This document shows, in pieces, positions 1 through 6,230 of a stretch of 8,533 nt of DNA. The stretch is from RGIG6353 sp045535585 (GTDB lineage Bacteria > Bacillota > Clostridia > Oscillospirales > SIG627), in contig JAZSLY010000151.1 in the NCBI GenBank assembly GCA_045535585.1, positions 1 through 8,533 of the forward strand, written 5' to 3'. A program made the position numbers and the translations under genes. Positions within the stretch are counted from its first letter, which is position 1. Each line of letters starts with the position of its first letter. The notes below the pieces were generated by a model that was not told the origin of the DNA, did no database searches, and saw nothing but the letters and a program-made list of their open reading frames with translations.

Positions 1-1
1 G

Positions 2-256
2 GCCTCCGACTTTGTTCGTGCTATTGGTTGTCTCCAGGCTATCGAAGTTGTTAAGGACAGAAATACCAAGGAGCCTTTCGCTGAAGCAGGTACAATGATT
101 TATCAGAAGGCATTCGAGAAGGGTCTTGCTTGGGTTCCTTCAGGACACATCCTTCGTATGTCTCCTCCTATGATTCTTGATGATGAGGCTGCTCTCAAGG
201 GTCTCGACATCATCGAAGAAGCTGTTGCAGAGACAGAAAAGCACTTCGGTTATTAA
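2..256 (+). CDS. Class-III PLP-dependent aminotransferase, C-terminal fragment (5' end outside window)
   Basis: The reading frame is open from base 2 to the TAA at 254-256 and gives 84 residues. It shows the C-terminal small domain of fold-type I class-III aminotransferases (4-aminobutyrate, ornithine and related omega-aminotransferases). The pattern is a strand ending in AIEVVKDRNTKEP, an amphipathic helix, GLAWVPSGHILRMSPPMI, then DDEAALKGLDIIEEAV. The Arg in ILRMSPP matches the family position that usually contacts the substrate carboxylate. The PLP lysine and cofactor-binding regions lie upstream of the window, so the substrate cannot be assigned. It is followed by a hairpin and, 69 nt later, by a co-directional Gfo/Idh/MocA oxidoreductase, which suggests shared catabolism of an amino-sugar or similar compound; that link is inference. 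Family call is fairly safe, specificity unknown. Confidence 0.82.
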   Translation, partial: ASDFVRAIGCLQAIEVVKDRNTKEPFAEAGTMIYQKAFEKGLAWVPSGHILRMSPPMILDDEAALKGLDIIEEAVAETEKHFGY

Positions 257-262
257 AAACTC

Positions 263-297
263 AATAGGGATGTTTCAAAACGAAACATCCCTATTTT
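263..297 (+). terminator. Hairpin between aminotransferase and oxidoreductase genes (terminator or attenuator)
   Basis: A perfect 14-bp stem pairs AATAGGGATGTTTC (263-276) with 282-295 around a 5-nt loop AAAAC. The stem ends in TTTT (294-297) and is then broken by AAA, so the U-tract is short. It begins 7 nt after the upstream stop codon. Only 28 nt separate the tract from the next start codon, which is too little for a full promoter, so the hairpin may terminate only partly or protect an RNA 3' end. Confidence 0.75.
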
Positions 298-325
298 AAA
301 ATTAAATCAGAAAGGATTATCAACT

Positions 326-1459
326 ATGAAAACAGTTAGATTCGGACTTATCGGTTGCGGTCTTATGGCAAGAGAATTTGCTTCTGCTGCAGCTCGTTGG
401 TGTCATCTTACTCAGGATGTACCGAAGCCTGAAATCGTAGGTATCTGCTCTGTTGTCCCCAAGGAAATGGAGTGGTTCCAGGCAAATTTCCCCGAAATCA
501 AGTACAGCGTATCAGATTACAAGGAGCTTCTCAACAAGGACGATATTGACGCAATTTACTGCGCAGTTCCTCACAACCTTCACGAGCAGTTCTACATTGA
601 TATTATCAAGAGTGGCAAGGCCCTTCTCGGTGAGAAGCCCTTCGGTATCGACCAGAAGGCTAATGCCAACATTATGAAGGCTCTCGAAGAGAACCCCAAC
701 ACCTTCGTTCGTTGCTGCAGCGAGTTCCCTTACTATCCTGCTATGCAGACAATGATCAACTGGTACAAGGAAGGCAAGTTCGGTAAGGTACTCGAAATCC
801 ATTGCGGATTTAACCATTGCAGCGATATGGATACAAACAAGCCTATCAACTGGAAGAGAATGGTTAAGTTCAACGGTGAGTACGGCTGTCTCGGCGACCT
901 TGGTATTCACACTCAGCACGTTCCCTTCAGACTTGGCTTCAAGCCCAAGACTGTAAGAGCTCATTTCAGCAATATCGTTAAGGAGCGTCCCGACGGAAAG
1001 GGCGGAATGGCAGTTTGCGATACGTTTGACAACTGTACAATCTTCGCTACAACTCTCAATCAGGACGGCGACGAGATCCCAATGACCTTCGAGACAAAGC
1101 GTATGTGCCCCGGTTCAACTAACCGTTGGTTCTTTGAAATCTACGGTATGGATTGCAGCGCACGCTTCTCAAGTGACGACGCAAACGCATTCCACTACAC
1201 TTCGTCTTGGGGCAAGGAGCAGTCTTGGAACAGAATCATTATCGGCTACAAGCCCATGATTCCTACCATCACAGGTCCTATCTTCGAGTTCGGCTTCACA
1301 GACGCTATCCAGCAGCAGATTGCAGCATTTATGCTTGAGTATTCAGGCGTTGAAGTTCCCTTCGGCCTCTTCACACCCGAAGAAACAGTTCTGTCTCACA
1401 AGATGGCAACTGCCGCACTCAAGTCATTCTACAACAAGACAGTAGAAACAATCGACTAA
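326..1459 (+). CDS. Gfo/Idh/MocA-family NAD(P)-dependent oxidoreductase
   Basis: This 377-residue protein is typical in length for the Gfo/Idh/MocA sugar and cyclitol dehydrogenase family, which are soluble enzymes. The N-terminal Rossmann fold carries the dinucleotide glycine motif GLIGCGLMA (residues 7-15). CAVPHNLHEQF (79-89) and the family hallmark EKP (GEKPFG, 102-107) follow; the Lys of EKP is usually the catalytic or substrate-binding lysine. GDLGIHTQH (190-198) supplies the conserved Asp and His of the active site in the C-terminal alpha/beta domain. The start is supported by AAAGGA at 311-316, 9 nt upstream. It is probably co-expressed with the aminotransferase upstream. Lysine codons are nearly all AAG, suggesting good expression. 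The substrate cannot be read from the sequence. Confidence 0.9.
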   Translation: MKTVRFGLIGCGLMAREFASAAARWCHLTQDVPKPEIVGICSVVPKEMEWFQANFPEIKYSVSDYKELLNKDDIDAIYCAVPHNLHEQFYIDIIKSGKALLGEKPFGIDQKANANIMKALEENPNTFVRCCSEFPYYPAMQTMINWYKEGKFGKVLEIHCGFNHCSDMDTNKPINWKRMVKFNGEYGCLGDLGIHTQHVPFRLGFKPKTVRAHFSNIVKERPDGKGGMAVCDTFDNCTIFATTLNQDGDEIPMTFETKRMCPGSTNRWFFEIYGMDCSARFSSDDANAFHYTSSWGKEQSWNRIIIGYKPMIPTITGPIFEFGFTDAIQQQIAAFMLEYSGVEVPFGLFTPEETVLSHKMATAALKSFYNKTVETID

Positions 1460-1466
1460 TAATAAC

Positions 1467-1503
1467 AAAAACTGACGTCACAATATTGTGACGTCAGTTT
1501 TTT
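1467..1503. terminator. Bidirectional intrinsic terminator, perfect palindrome
   Basis: Bases 1471-1484 and 1485-1498 are exact reverse complements (ACTGACGTCACAAT and its partner). AAAA lies on the left and TTTTT on the right. Read in either direction this gives a GC-containing stem followed by a U-tract. It starts 7 nt after the oxidoreductase stop and lies 46 nt beyond the stop of the convergent dabb gene, so it can end both transcription units. Confidence 0.88.
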
Positions 1504-1549
1504 GGTTTGATATGAATTTCTATTAAAACTTGTAAAACCGATTATTTAG

Positions 1550-1855
1550 CTATTCTGCTACGTAATCCATACAAGCCTTGTCGGTTACGAAGGGTCTTAC
1601 CTTTTCGTTGGCTGCCGCCACGTGAAGCGGATGAGTTGCATATACCTTCAATGCTTCTTCACTTTCAAATGAGGAATCGAGAATCAGCTCTGCGTTTGAA
1701 GAGGGAAGAGGACAAATATTGACCTTGACCTCAATGAGCCCTGGGATTTTCCCATTAAGCGCCTCAATGCTCTCCTTTATTTCCTTTTTGATTTTTGCCT
1801 TTTCATCTGCGGAGAATTCGTCCTTTATTCTCCAGATAATAACGTGCTTTACCAT
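1550..1855 (-). CDS. Dabb (stress-responsive A/B barrel) domain protein
   Basis: The 101-residue product matches the small dimeric alpha/beta-barrel Dabb fold in length and pattern. It opens with MVKHVIIWRIKDEFSADEKAKIKKEI and continues with a helix, a central strand VKVNICPLPSSNAELILDSSFESEEALKVYATHPLHVAAANEKVRPFV, and ends near CMDYVAE. The H-x-V-x-W start and the YATHPLH segment are family-typical. Some relatives are polyketide or olivetolic acid cyclases or stress proteins, but most bacterial members have no known role. An AAGGAGA site (1862-1868) sits 6-7 nt before the start. It lies 20 nt after trkH, so it is likely the last gene of the trkA-trkH operon, and it ends at the bidirectional terminator. 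A direct role in potassium transport is not implied. Confidence 0.85.
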   Translation of the reverse strand: MVKHVIIWRIKDEFSADEKAKIKKEIKESIEALNGKIPGLIEVKVNICPLPSSNAELILDSSFESEEALKVYATHPLHVAAANEKVRPFVTDKACMDYVAE

Positions 1856-1875
1856 AGTAGTTCTCCTTATAATAA

Positions 1876-3318
1876 TTATTTTCTTTTCCAGGTTGACGGT
1901 GTTAAAAGAATTAACAGCGGGAATATTTCAAGTCGTCCCAAAAGCATAGCCAGCGAGAGTATGATTTTTGAAAAATCGGAGTAGCCTGCAAACGAGCCCA
2001 TAGGACCCACCTCTGCAAAGCCTGGACCGACGTTGTTAAAGCAGGTGAGCGCCGCTGTGAAATTGGTTTCCATATCGAAGGGCTCGAAGGAAATCAACAG
2101 AAAAATTGTTAATATACAAATAATGTAGACTGCGAAATACAGAGCAACGTTTCTTTGGGTCGACTCGTCAACCTCTTTATCTTCAAACTTTATGCTTGCC
2201 ACTGAACGAGGGTGTACCAGCCTCTTAATCTCCTTTGAAATCATCTTAAAGAGTAGAATTGCTCTGGAAATTTTAAGTCCTCCTGCCGTTGAGCCTGCAC
2301 AAGCTCCAAAAACCATAAGGACAAGCAGTATTGCCTTGGAAAATGAGGGCCATAAATTAAAGTCAGCAGAGGCAAAGCCCGTTGTGGTAATAATGGATAC
2401 TACCTGCAGCCACGAGTGCCTTGCAGTTTCGGCAATAGTGTCGTACAGTCCCGAAATGTTTATGCCAACCAAAACACTTGACACGAGAACTATACCAGCG
2501 TATACCTTAAGCTCGGTGCTCTTGATTGCCGTCCTGAATTTTTTTATCAAGATTAGGTAATAGAGGTTAAAGTTTACGCCGAAGAGGAACATAAATACTG
2601 TAATCACCCATTGAGAATAGGGAGAATAGCCGGCAAGACTGTCTCCCTTTGTTCCAAAACCACCGGTACCCGCAGTACCAAAGGCGTGAATAACGCTTTC
2701 AAATAAATTCATATCTCCGCACCAAAGAAGTACTATTTGAAACAAGGTCATTACAAAATAAATCAAATAAAGAACAAAGGACGTATCTTTTGAACGTGGA
2801 ACTATTTTTCCAACGATAGGCCCTGGCATTTCAGCTCTGAGAATGTGTATTGAACGGTCAGAAATACTTGACACGAATGCCAATATAAACACCAGAACGC
2901 CCATACCGCCTATCCAATGAGTCAGGCTTCGCCAGAATAACATACCGTGGCTGATTGCCGTTATGTCGGTAATAATGCTGGCACCCGTAGTGGTAAATCC
3001 GCTTACCGTTTCAAAAAGTGCGTCAATGTAGCTTGGAATCTCACCGCTGAGATAAAAGGGAAGAGCGCCGATAATTGAGGTTACCACCCACGCCAGCGCA
3101 ACTATTACAAAGCCCTCCTTGGCGTACATAACCTTGCTTTTGTTTTTTGTTAAAAGGTTGATTATCAAGCCGATTACAAGCGATATAGCGGAGGTGAAAA
3201 CAAAGTAGAACGCTTCGTTTTCCTTATATATCAGCGAAACCACGGCAGGAGCAAGAAGTATGAGCGCCAGCGCTATCAAAAGCTTGCCCATAACGTTTAA
3301 AACAAGTTTTTTATTCAT
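1876..3318 (-). CDS. trkH: TrkH-family potassium uptake membrane subunit
   Basis: This 480-residue polytopic membrane protein has the four-fold M1-P-M2 architecture of TrkH/KtrB transporters, which let K+ (or Na+) pass across the cytoplasmic membrane. Four pore-loop segments can be seen: TTTGAS (109-114), GTAGTGGFG (214-222), TTTGFAS (311-317) and NNVGPGF (428-434), each contributing a filter glycine. HWIGGMG (134-140), ACAGSTAGGLKISR (339-352, the intramembrane gate region) and GRLEIFP (461-467) are further family signatures. It starts 9 nt after trkA. Its ribosome binding site AAGGAG overlaps the trkA stop codon (TAAGGAG), so translation is probably coupled. Length suits TrkH rather than the shorter KtrB, and the two-domain TrkA partner agrees. 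Confidence 0.96.
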   Translation of the reverse strand: MNKKLVLNVMGKLLIALALILLAPAVVSLIYKENEAFYFVFTSAISLVIGLIINLLTKNKSKVMYAKEGFVIVALAWVVTSIIGALPFYLSGEIPSYIDALFETVSGFTTTGASIITDITAISHGMLFWRSLTHWIGGMGVLVFILAFVSSISDRSIHILRAEMPGPIVGKIVPRSKDTSFVLYLIYFVMTLFQIVLLWCGDMNLFESVIHAFGTAGTGGFGTKGDSLAGYSPYSQWVITVFMFLFGVNFNLYYLILIKKFRTAIKSTELKVYAGIVLVSSVLVGINISGLYDTIAETARHSWLQVVSIITTTGFASADFNLWPSFSKAILLVLMVFGACAGSTAGGLKISRAILLFKMISKEIKRLVHPRSVASIKFEDKEVDESTQRNVALYFAVYIICILTIFLLISFEPFDMETNFTAALTCFNNVGPGFAEVGPMGSFAGYSDFSKIILSLAMLLGRLEIFPLLILLTPSTWKRK

Positions 3319-3327
3319 TTTAGCTCC

Positions 3328-4683
3328 TTATTCCAGAATGTCGTTCAGGTCATCCAGCTGTCTGCCCGAAGCAACTACAACCACCTTGTCGTAGGGAAGA
3401 ATAACGTCCTCACCTGACGGAATTATTGGTTGCCTGTTCCTGATGATACCCGTAATAAGAATGTTCTTTTGAAGCTTCATATCCCTCAGGGGAATGTTCG
3501 TGCCCTTAAAATCTGGAAGCACGTTGAATTCCAGCACCTCGGCTTTGCCGTCCATGAGCTTATATAGCGTTTCAACGTTACTGCCAAGTGAATTCTCTAT
3601 AGCTCTTGCATACCTTGCAATAATGCTTGAAATCGAGCTCTTTGTGGAAACTATTCTGTCAAGCCCCAGCTTTTCCGCAGTTATTGCAAGCTCAGGCTTG
3701 TTTACCTTGGCTATAACCGTAGGCACGCTCTGTCCGCTTGCCGCAAAGGAGGAGAGAATATTCTGCTCATCGTTTCCCGTCAACGCAATAAATGCATCGG
3801 CGTCCTTCAGTCCTTCCTCCAGAAGAATTTCCTGATTCATTCCATCGCCGTTAATAAATGTCACGTCAGGGAGGACGTTGGACATTTCCAGACATCTTTC
3901 TTTGTCGATTTCAATTATCTTGACGTTTATACCTTCTTCAATAAGCAACTTTGAAAGATAGTAGGAAATTTTGCTTGCGCCGAGTATAATGACGTTTTTG
4001 AGCCTTTTTCTACCCGAAGAGGTGGAAATCAGCTTGGAAAGGTCACGCTTCGGAGCGGTAAAACCAATTTTGTCACCCGGTAAAACCCTGAAATTACCGT
4101 CGGGGATGAAAACCTCATCCCCTCTCACAACGTGGCATATAAGGAATTTCGTTTGCGTCTGCTTCCTTGCTTCCCACAGAGTTGTATTGGCAAAGGGAGA
4201 ATCCTCTTTTACTATAAAGTCGATGATTTTAAAGCTTCTGCTTGAAAAGGTCTCAACCTTAATTGCAGAAGGGAAGTGGAGTATATCGTAAATCTCGTGC
4301 GCTACAAGTGACTCTGGGTTTAACGTTACCGACATATTCAGCTTTTGCTTCAGGTAAACGAGGTCGCTGTCGTTATATTCGGGAGTTCTTATTCTCGCAA
4401 TAGTGTTCTTTGCGCCAAGACTCTTTGCCAGAAAGCAACTGAGCATATTAAGCTCATCCGAGCCTGTAACCGCAATGAAAAGCTCGGCAAGACCTACTCC
4501 CGCCTCGTTCATAATATTACAGTCAACACCGTTTCCGCAAAGTCCCATTACGTCGTATTGTGTTGTTATTTCTTCAATTACTGCGGGGTCACGGTCGATA
4601 GCCACGATTTCGTGTCCTTCGTTTACAAGACTCGAAATAATGGCAGACCCTATTTTTCCGCATCCGAAAATAATTATTTTCAT
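3328..4683 (-). CDS. trkA: TrkA-type potassium uptake regulator (two RCK/NAD-binding domains)
   Basis: This 451-residue cytosolic protein consists of two tandem KTN (RCK_N) plus RCK_C units, as in TrkA. The first Rossmann domain has MKIIIFGCGKIGS with D30 (IVAIDRD) for the ribose hydroxyls and AVTGSDELNM (71-80). The first RCK_C spans roughly 140-220. The second Rossmann domain begins at about 230 with VIILGASKIS, followed by IIEID and ALTGNDEQNIL (300-310). The second RCK_C covers about 370-451. TrkA rings gate TrkH in response to NAD(H)/ATP or other nucleotides. AAGAGGA (4691-4697) lies 7 nt before the start. It is the first gene of the trkA-trkH-dabb unit. The second glycine motif is degenerate (GASKIS for GxGxxG), so NAD binding there may be weak. 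Confidence 0.95.
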   Translation of the reverse strand: MKIIIFGCGKIGSAIISSLVNEGHEIVAIDRDPAVIEEITTQYDVMGLCGNGVDCNIMNEAGVGLAELFIAVTGSDELNMLSCFLAKSLGAKNTIARIRTPEYNDSDLVYLKQKLNMSVTLNPESLVAHEIYDILHFPSAIKVETFSSRSFKIIDFIVKEDSPFANTTLWEARKQTQTKFLICHVVRGDEVFIPDGNFRVLPGDKIGFTAPKRDLSKLISTSSGRKRLKNVIILGASKISYYLSKLLIEEGINVKIIEIDKERCLEMSNVLPDVTFINGDGMNQEILLEEGLKDADAFIALTGNDEQNILSSFAASGQSVPTVIAKVNKPELAITAEKLGLDRIVSTKSSISSIIARYARAIENSLGSNVETLYKLMDGKAEVLEFNVLPDFKGTNIPLRDMKLQKNILITGIIRNRQPIIPSGEDVILPYDKVVVVASGRQLDDLNDILE

Positions 4684-4714
4684 TGTTTCGTCCTCTTATG
4701 ATTGGTAATAATAT

Positions 4715-4743
4715 ATACTAACACAAAACAGAATAAATTTCCA
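4715..4743 (-). promoter_or_regulatory. Candidate promoter for trkA-trkH-dabb
   Basis: On the - strand TGGAAA (4738-4743) and TAGTAT (4715-4720) are 17 nt apart. A TG one base before the -10 (4722-4723) makes an extended -10. Transcription would start near 4708, giving a short leader of about 25 nt that contains the trkA ribosome binding site. Each box matches consensus at 4 of 6 positions. The AT-rich context makes chance matches likely. Confidence 0.4.
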
Positions 4744-4821
4744 TAGTTTTTGAAAAAATAAAACAAATCTGCTCAAATTTGATAAATATTAAAATTGTAT
4801 CAAATAAATCAAAGAAAATAA

Positions 4822-4850
4822 TTGACAATTTTCCAAGTTTTTATTATAAT
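4822..4850 (+). promoter_or_regulatory. Consensus sigma-A promoter of guaA
   Basis: TTGACA (4822-4827) and TATAAT (4845-4850) are exact consensus hexamers with a 17-nt spacer. The predicted start near 4857 leaves a leader of about 44 nt up to the guaA start. No guanine (purine) riboswitch core was seen, and the leader is too short to hold one. Confidence 0.85.
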
Positions 4851-4900
4851 ATATTCTATAATATTTTTAGTTTATTAAATAACTTTTTGGGGGGATTTTT

Positions 4901-5881
4901 ATGGATACAAATATCAGACCTGACTCTATGCAGAGAATTACGACTCTTGAACTTGCTAACGCGTTTATTGATGCCGAGGTAAAGAAAATTCAGGCGCAGG
5001 TTGGTGACAAAAAGGTTTTATTGGCTCTTTCGGGCGGTGTTGACAGCTCGGTTGTAGCGGCACTTCTTATAAAGGCTATCGGACGCCAGCTTGTTTGTGT
5101 CCACGTAAATCACGGACTTATGCGTAAGGGCGAAAGCGAGCAGGTTATCGACGTTTTCGGCAAAGAGCTTGACGCAAACCTTATATATATCGATGCTACC
5201 GACCGCTTCCTTGACCTTCTTGCAGGCGTTGAAGAGCCCGAAAGAAAGCGTAAGATTATCGGTGGTGAATTTATAAAGGTATTCGACGAGGAAGCAAGAA
5301 AGCTTAGCGGAATTTCATTTCTCGCTCAGGGCACTATCTACCCCGATATTATCGAATCCAAGGGCGTAAAGGCTCACCATAACGTAGGCGGTCTCCCCGA
5401 GGAAATGCAGTTCGAGCTTGTAGAGCCCGTAAAGCTTCTCTATAAGGACGAGGTGCGCGTTGTAGGCGAAGCTCTCGGACTTCCTCACGCAATGGTTTAC
5501 CGTCAGCCATTCCCTGGTCCCGGTCTCGGTGTCAGATGCCTTGGCGCAATTACCCGCGACAGACTTCACGCACTCCGCGAGGCAGACGCTATTCTCAGAG
5601 AAGAATTCGATAACGCAGGTCTTGCAGGTAAGGTATGGCAGTACTTCATCGCTGTACCCGATTTCAAGAGCGTAGGCGTCCGTGACGGCAAGAGATACGA
5701 GGGCTGGCCCGCCATCATCCGCGCCGTAAATACAACCGACGCAATGAGCGCCACAATAGAAGAAATCCCCTACGCACTCCTTCATAAAATTACCGACAGA
5801 ATAACCCACGAGGTAGAAGGCATTAACCGCGTCCTCTACGACCTCACACCCAAGCCTATAGGCACGATTGAGTGGGAATAA
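4901..5881 (+). CDS. guaA: GMP synthase, ATP-pyrophosphatase/dimerisation part only (no glutaminase domain)
   Basis: GMP synthase converts XMP, ATP and ammonia to GMP. The 326-residue product aligns by eye with the C-terminal half of bacterial GuaA. It has the PP-loop SGGVDSS (44-50), RKRKIIGGEF (115-124), LAQGTIYPDIIES (141-153), HHNVGGLPEEM (159-169), RQPFPGPGLGVR (201-212) and the C-terminal KPIGTIEWE (318-326). The usual class-I glutamine amidotransferase domain of roughly 190-200 residues is missing. The region upstream is a promoter and then the divergent trkA, so it was not merely misread. The enzyme must use free ammonia or a separate amidotransferase subunit, as in archaeal GuaAa/GuaAb. 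GGGGGGA at 4889-4895 supports this start. The gene is monocistronic, and its last codons hold the attachment core of the mobile element. Confidence 0.95.
   Translation: MDTNIRPDSMQRITTLELANAFIDAEVKKIQAQVGDKKVLLALSGGVDSSVVAALLIKAIGRQLVCVHVNHGLMRKGESEQVIDVFGKELDANLIYIDATDRFLDLLAGVEEPERKRKIIGGEFIKVFDEEARKLSGISFLAQGTIYPDIIESKGVKAHHNVGGLPEEMQFELVEPVKLLYKDEVRVVGEALGLPHAMVYRQPFPGPGLGVRCLGAITRDRLHALREADAILREEFDNAGLAGKVWQYFIAVPDFKSVGVRDGKRYEGWPAIIRAVNTTDAMSATIEEIPYALLHKITDRITHEVEGINRVLYDLTPKPIGTIEWE
5870..5880 (+). other. Candidate attachment-site core (attL/attR) in the 3' end of guaA
   Basis: GAGTGGGAATA spans the last two sense codons (Glu-Trp-Glu region) and most of the stop of guaA. From memory, this same 11-mer is the insertion core of Tn5801-like Tn916-family elements, and the 3' end of guaA is a recurrent target of genomic islands. 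An integrase gene about 700 bp away, oriented towards the site, supports the call. The second copy would lie beyond the right edge of the window and is not visible. Confidence 0.65.
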
Positions 5882-5884
5882 TAC

Positions 5885-5919
5885 AAAACCCTTGAAAAAG
5901 CCTTATTTTACAGGGTTTT
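5885..5919 (+). terminator. Probable guaA terminator hairpin just inside the element
   Basis: AAAACCCT (5885-5892) pairs with AGGGTTTT (5912-5919). An inner stem of five weaker pairs (5893-5897 with 5906-5910) shortens the loop. The T run at 5916-5919 is part of the stem, and only a C follows it, so termination may be moderate. It starts 3 nt after the guaA stop and beyond the attachment core, so it may belong to the element. Confidence 0.6.
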
Positions 5920-5938
5920 CGGAGTTCAGCAAAGCGTT

Positions 5939-5960
5939 TTGACAACACTTTGACAACACT
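5939..5960 (+). repeat. Tandem 11-bp repeat, candidate integrase arm-type binding sites
   Basis: TTGACAACACT occurs twice head to tail with no mismatch (5939-5949 and 5950-5960). Short direct repeats of this kind within about 100 bp of the core are typical arm sites bound by the N-terminal domain of Tn916-like and phage tyrosine integrases. The second copy also supplies a TTGACA that fits a -35 box. Confidence 0.55.
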
Positions 5961-5979
5961 CCATTTTAGGTGATATAAC
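5950..5979 (+). promoter_or_regulatory. Promoter-like sequence overlapping the second arm repeat
   Basis: TTGACA (5950-5955) is followed after 18 nt by TATAAC (5974-5979), with TG at 5971-5972 forming an extended -10. Transcription would start near 5986 and meet the hairpin at 5992-6026 at once. It may be fortuitous, or it may give a very short RNA. Confidence 0.35.
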
Positions 5980-5991
5980 TTAATATTAAAC

Positions 5992-6026
5992 AAAAATGCT
6001 CTGCTTTTTATGGCAGAGCATTTTTT
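5992..6026. terminator. Bidirectional hairpin terminator in the element end
   Basis: AAAAATGCTCTGC (5992-6004) pairs perfectly with 6013-6025 around an 8-nt loop (TTTTTATG). The right arm runs into TTTTTT (6021-6026). Read on the - strand, the left A run gives a U-tract, so it can stop transcripts from both sides: guaA or arm-region transcripts coming in, and int-operon transcripts going out. Confidence 0.82.
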
Positions 6027-6181
6027 GTGCCTTTTGCAGTTGTCTGTTGTTTTCTCGTGGTATGCTTATTTTTTGAAAACTTTAAATTCTATATTAGTTA
6101 TATGAAGTTGAGTACATACACGATATTATGAAAACTTTTAGGACTATGCTATTTGGCTTTAACAAAAATATTTCAATACAA

Positions 6182-6196
6182 CGAGGTGTTACCCCG
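6182..6196 (-). other. Small hairpin, better paired in - strand RNA
   Basis: On the - strand CGGGGT pairs with ACCTCG around a 3-nt AAC loop, with one G-U wobble. On the + strand the same position is an A-C mismatch. The polarity suggests that, if transcribed, the functional RNA is read from the - strand. It directly adjoins the inverted repeat at 6197-6227. Confidence 0.45.
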
Positions 6197-6227
6197 AATG
6201 TGAAAGGTAGCATTTCCTTTTCACATT
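6197..6227. repeat. Inverted repeat AATGTGAAA / TTTCACATT
   Basis: Bases 6197-6205 and 6219-6227 are exact reverse complements. GG/CC (6206-6207 with 6216-6217) extends the stem past a single bulged T at 6218, leaving an 8-nt loop. No U-tract follows in either direction, so it is not a classical terminator. It overlaps the predicted start point of the - strand promoter at 6231-6259, so it could be an operator or a relaxosome binding site. Confidence 0.6.
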
Positions 6228-6230
6228 TAT

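Noticed and set aside
512..964. 150-codon - strand open frame inside the oxidoreductase gene
   Set aside because: It lies wholly opposite a well-supported gene with clear motifs, shows no family features, and reflects the third-base pattern of the real gene.
2192..2560. + strand frame opposite trkH
   Set aside because: It overlaps the pore-loop coding region of trkH and has no recognisable family or ribosome binding site of note.
4345..4708. Two overlapping + strand frames opposite trkA
   Set aside because: They mirror the TrkA Rossmann domain coding sequence and run into the trkA promoter side; no domain was seen.
4851..4900. Purine riboswitch in the guaA leader
   Set aside because: The leader is only about 44 nt and AT-rich with no conserved guanine-aptamer core.
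4779..4982. 67-codon + strand frame running into the guaA start
   Set aside because: It would cover the exact guaA promoter and ribosome binding site and is out of frame with guaA.
5315..5809. 164-codon - strand open frame inside guaA
   Set aside because: It is antisense to conserved GMP synthase motifs and has no recognisable domain.
6197..6227. CRP-like operator (TGTGA...TCACA)
   Set aside because: The half-sites are about 15 nt apart instead of 6, so this does not fit a CRP/FNR site.
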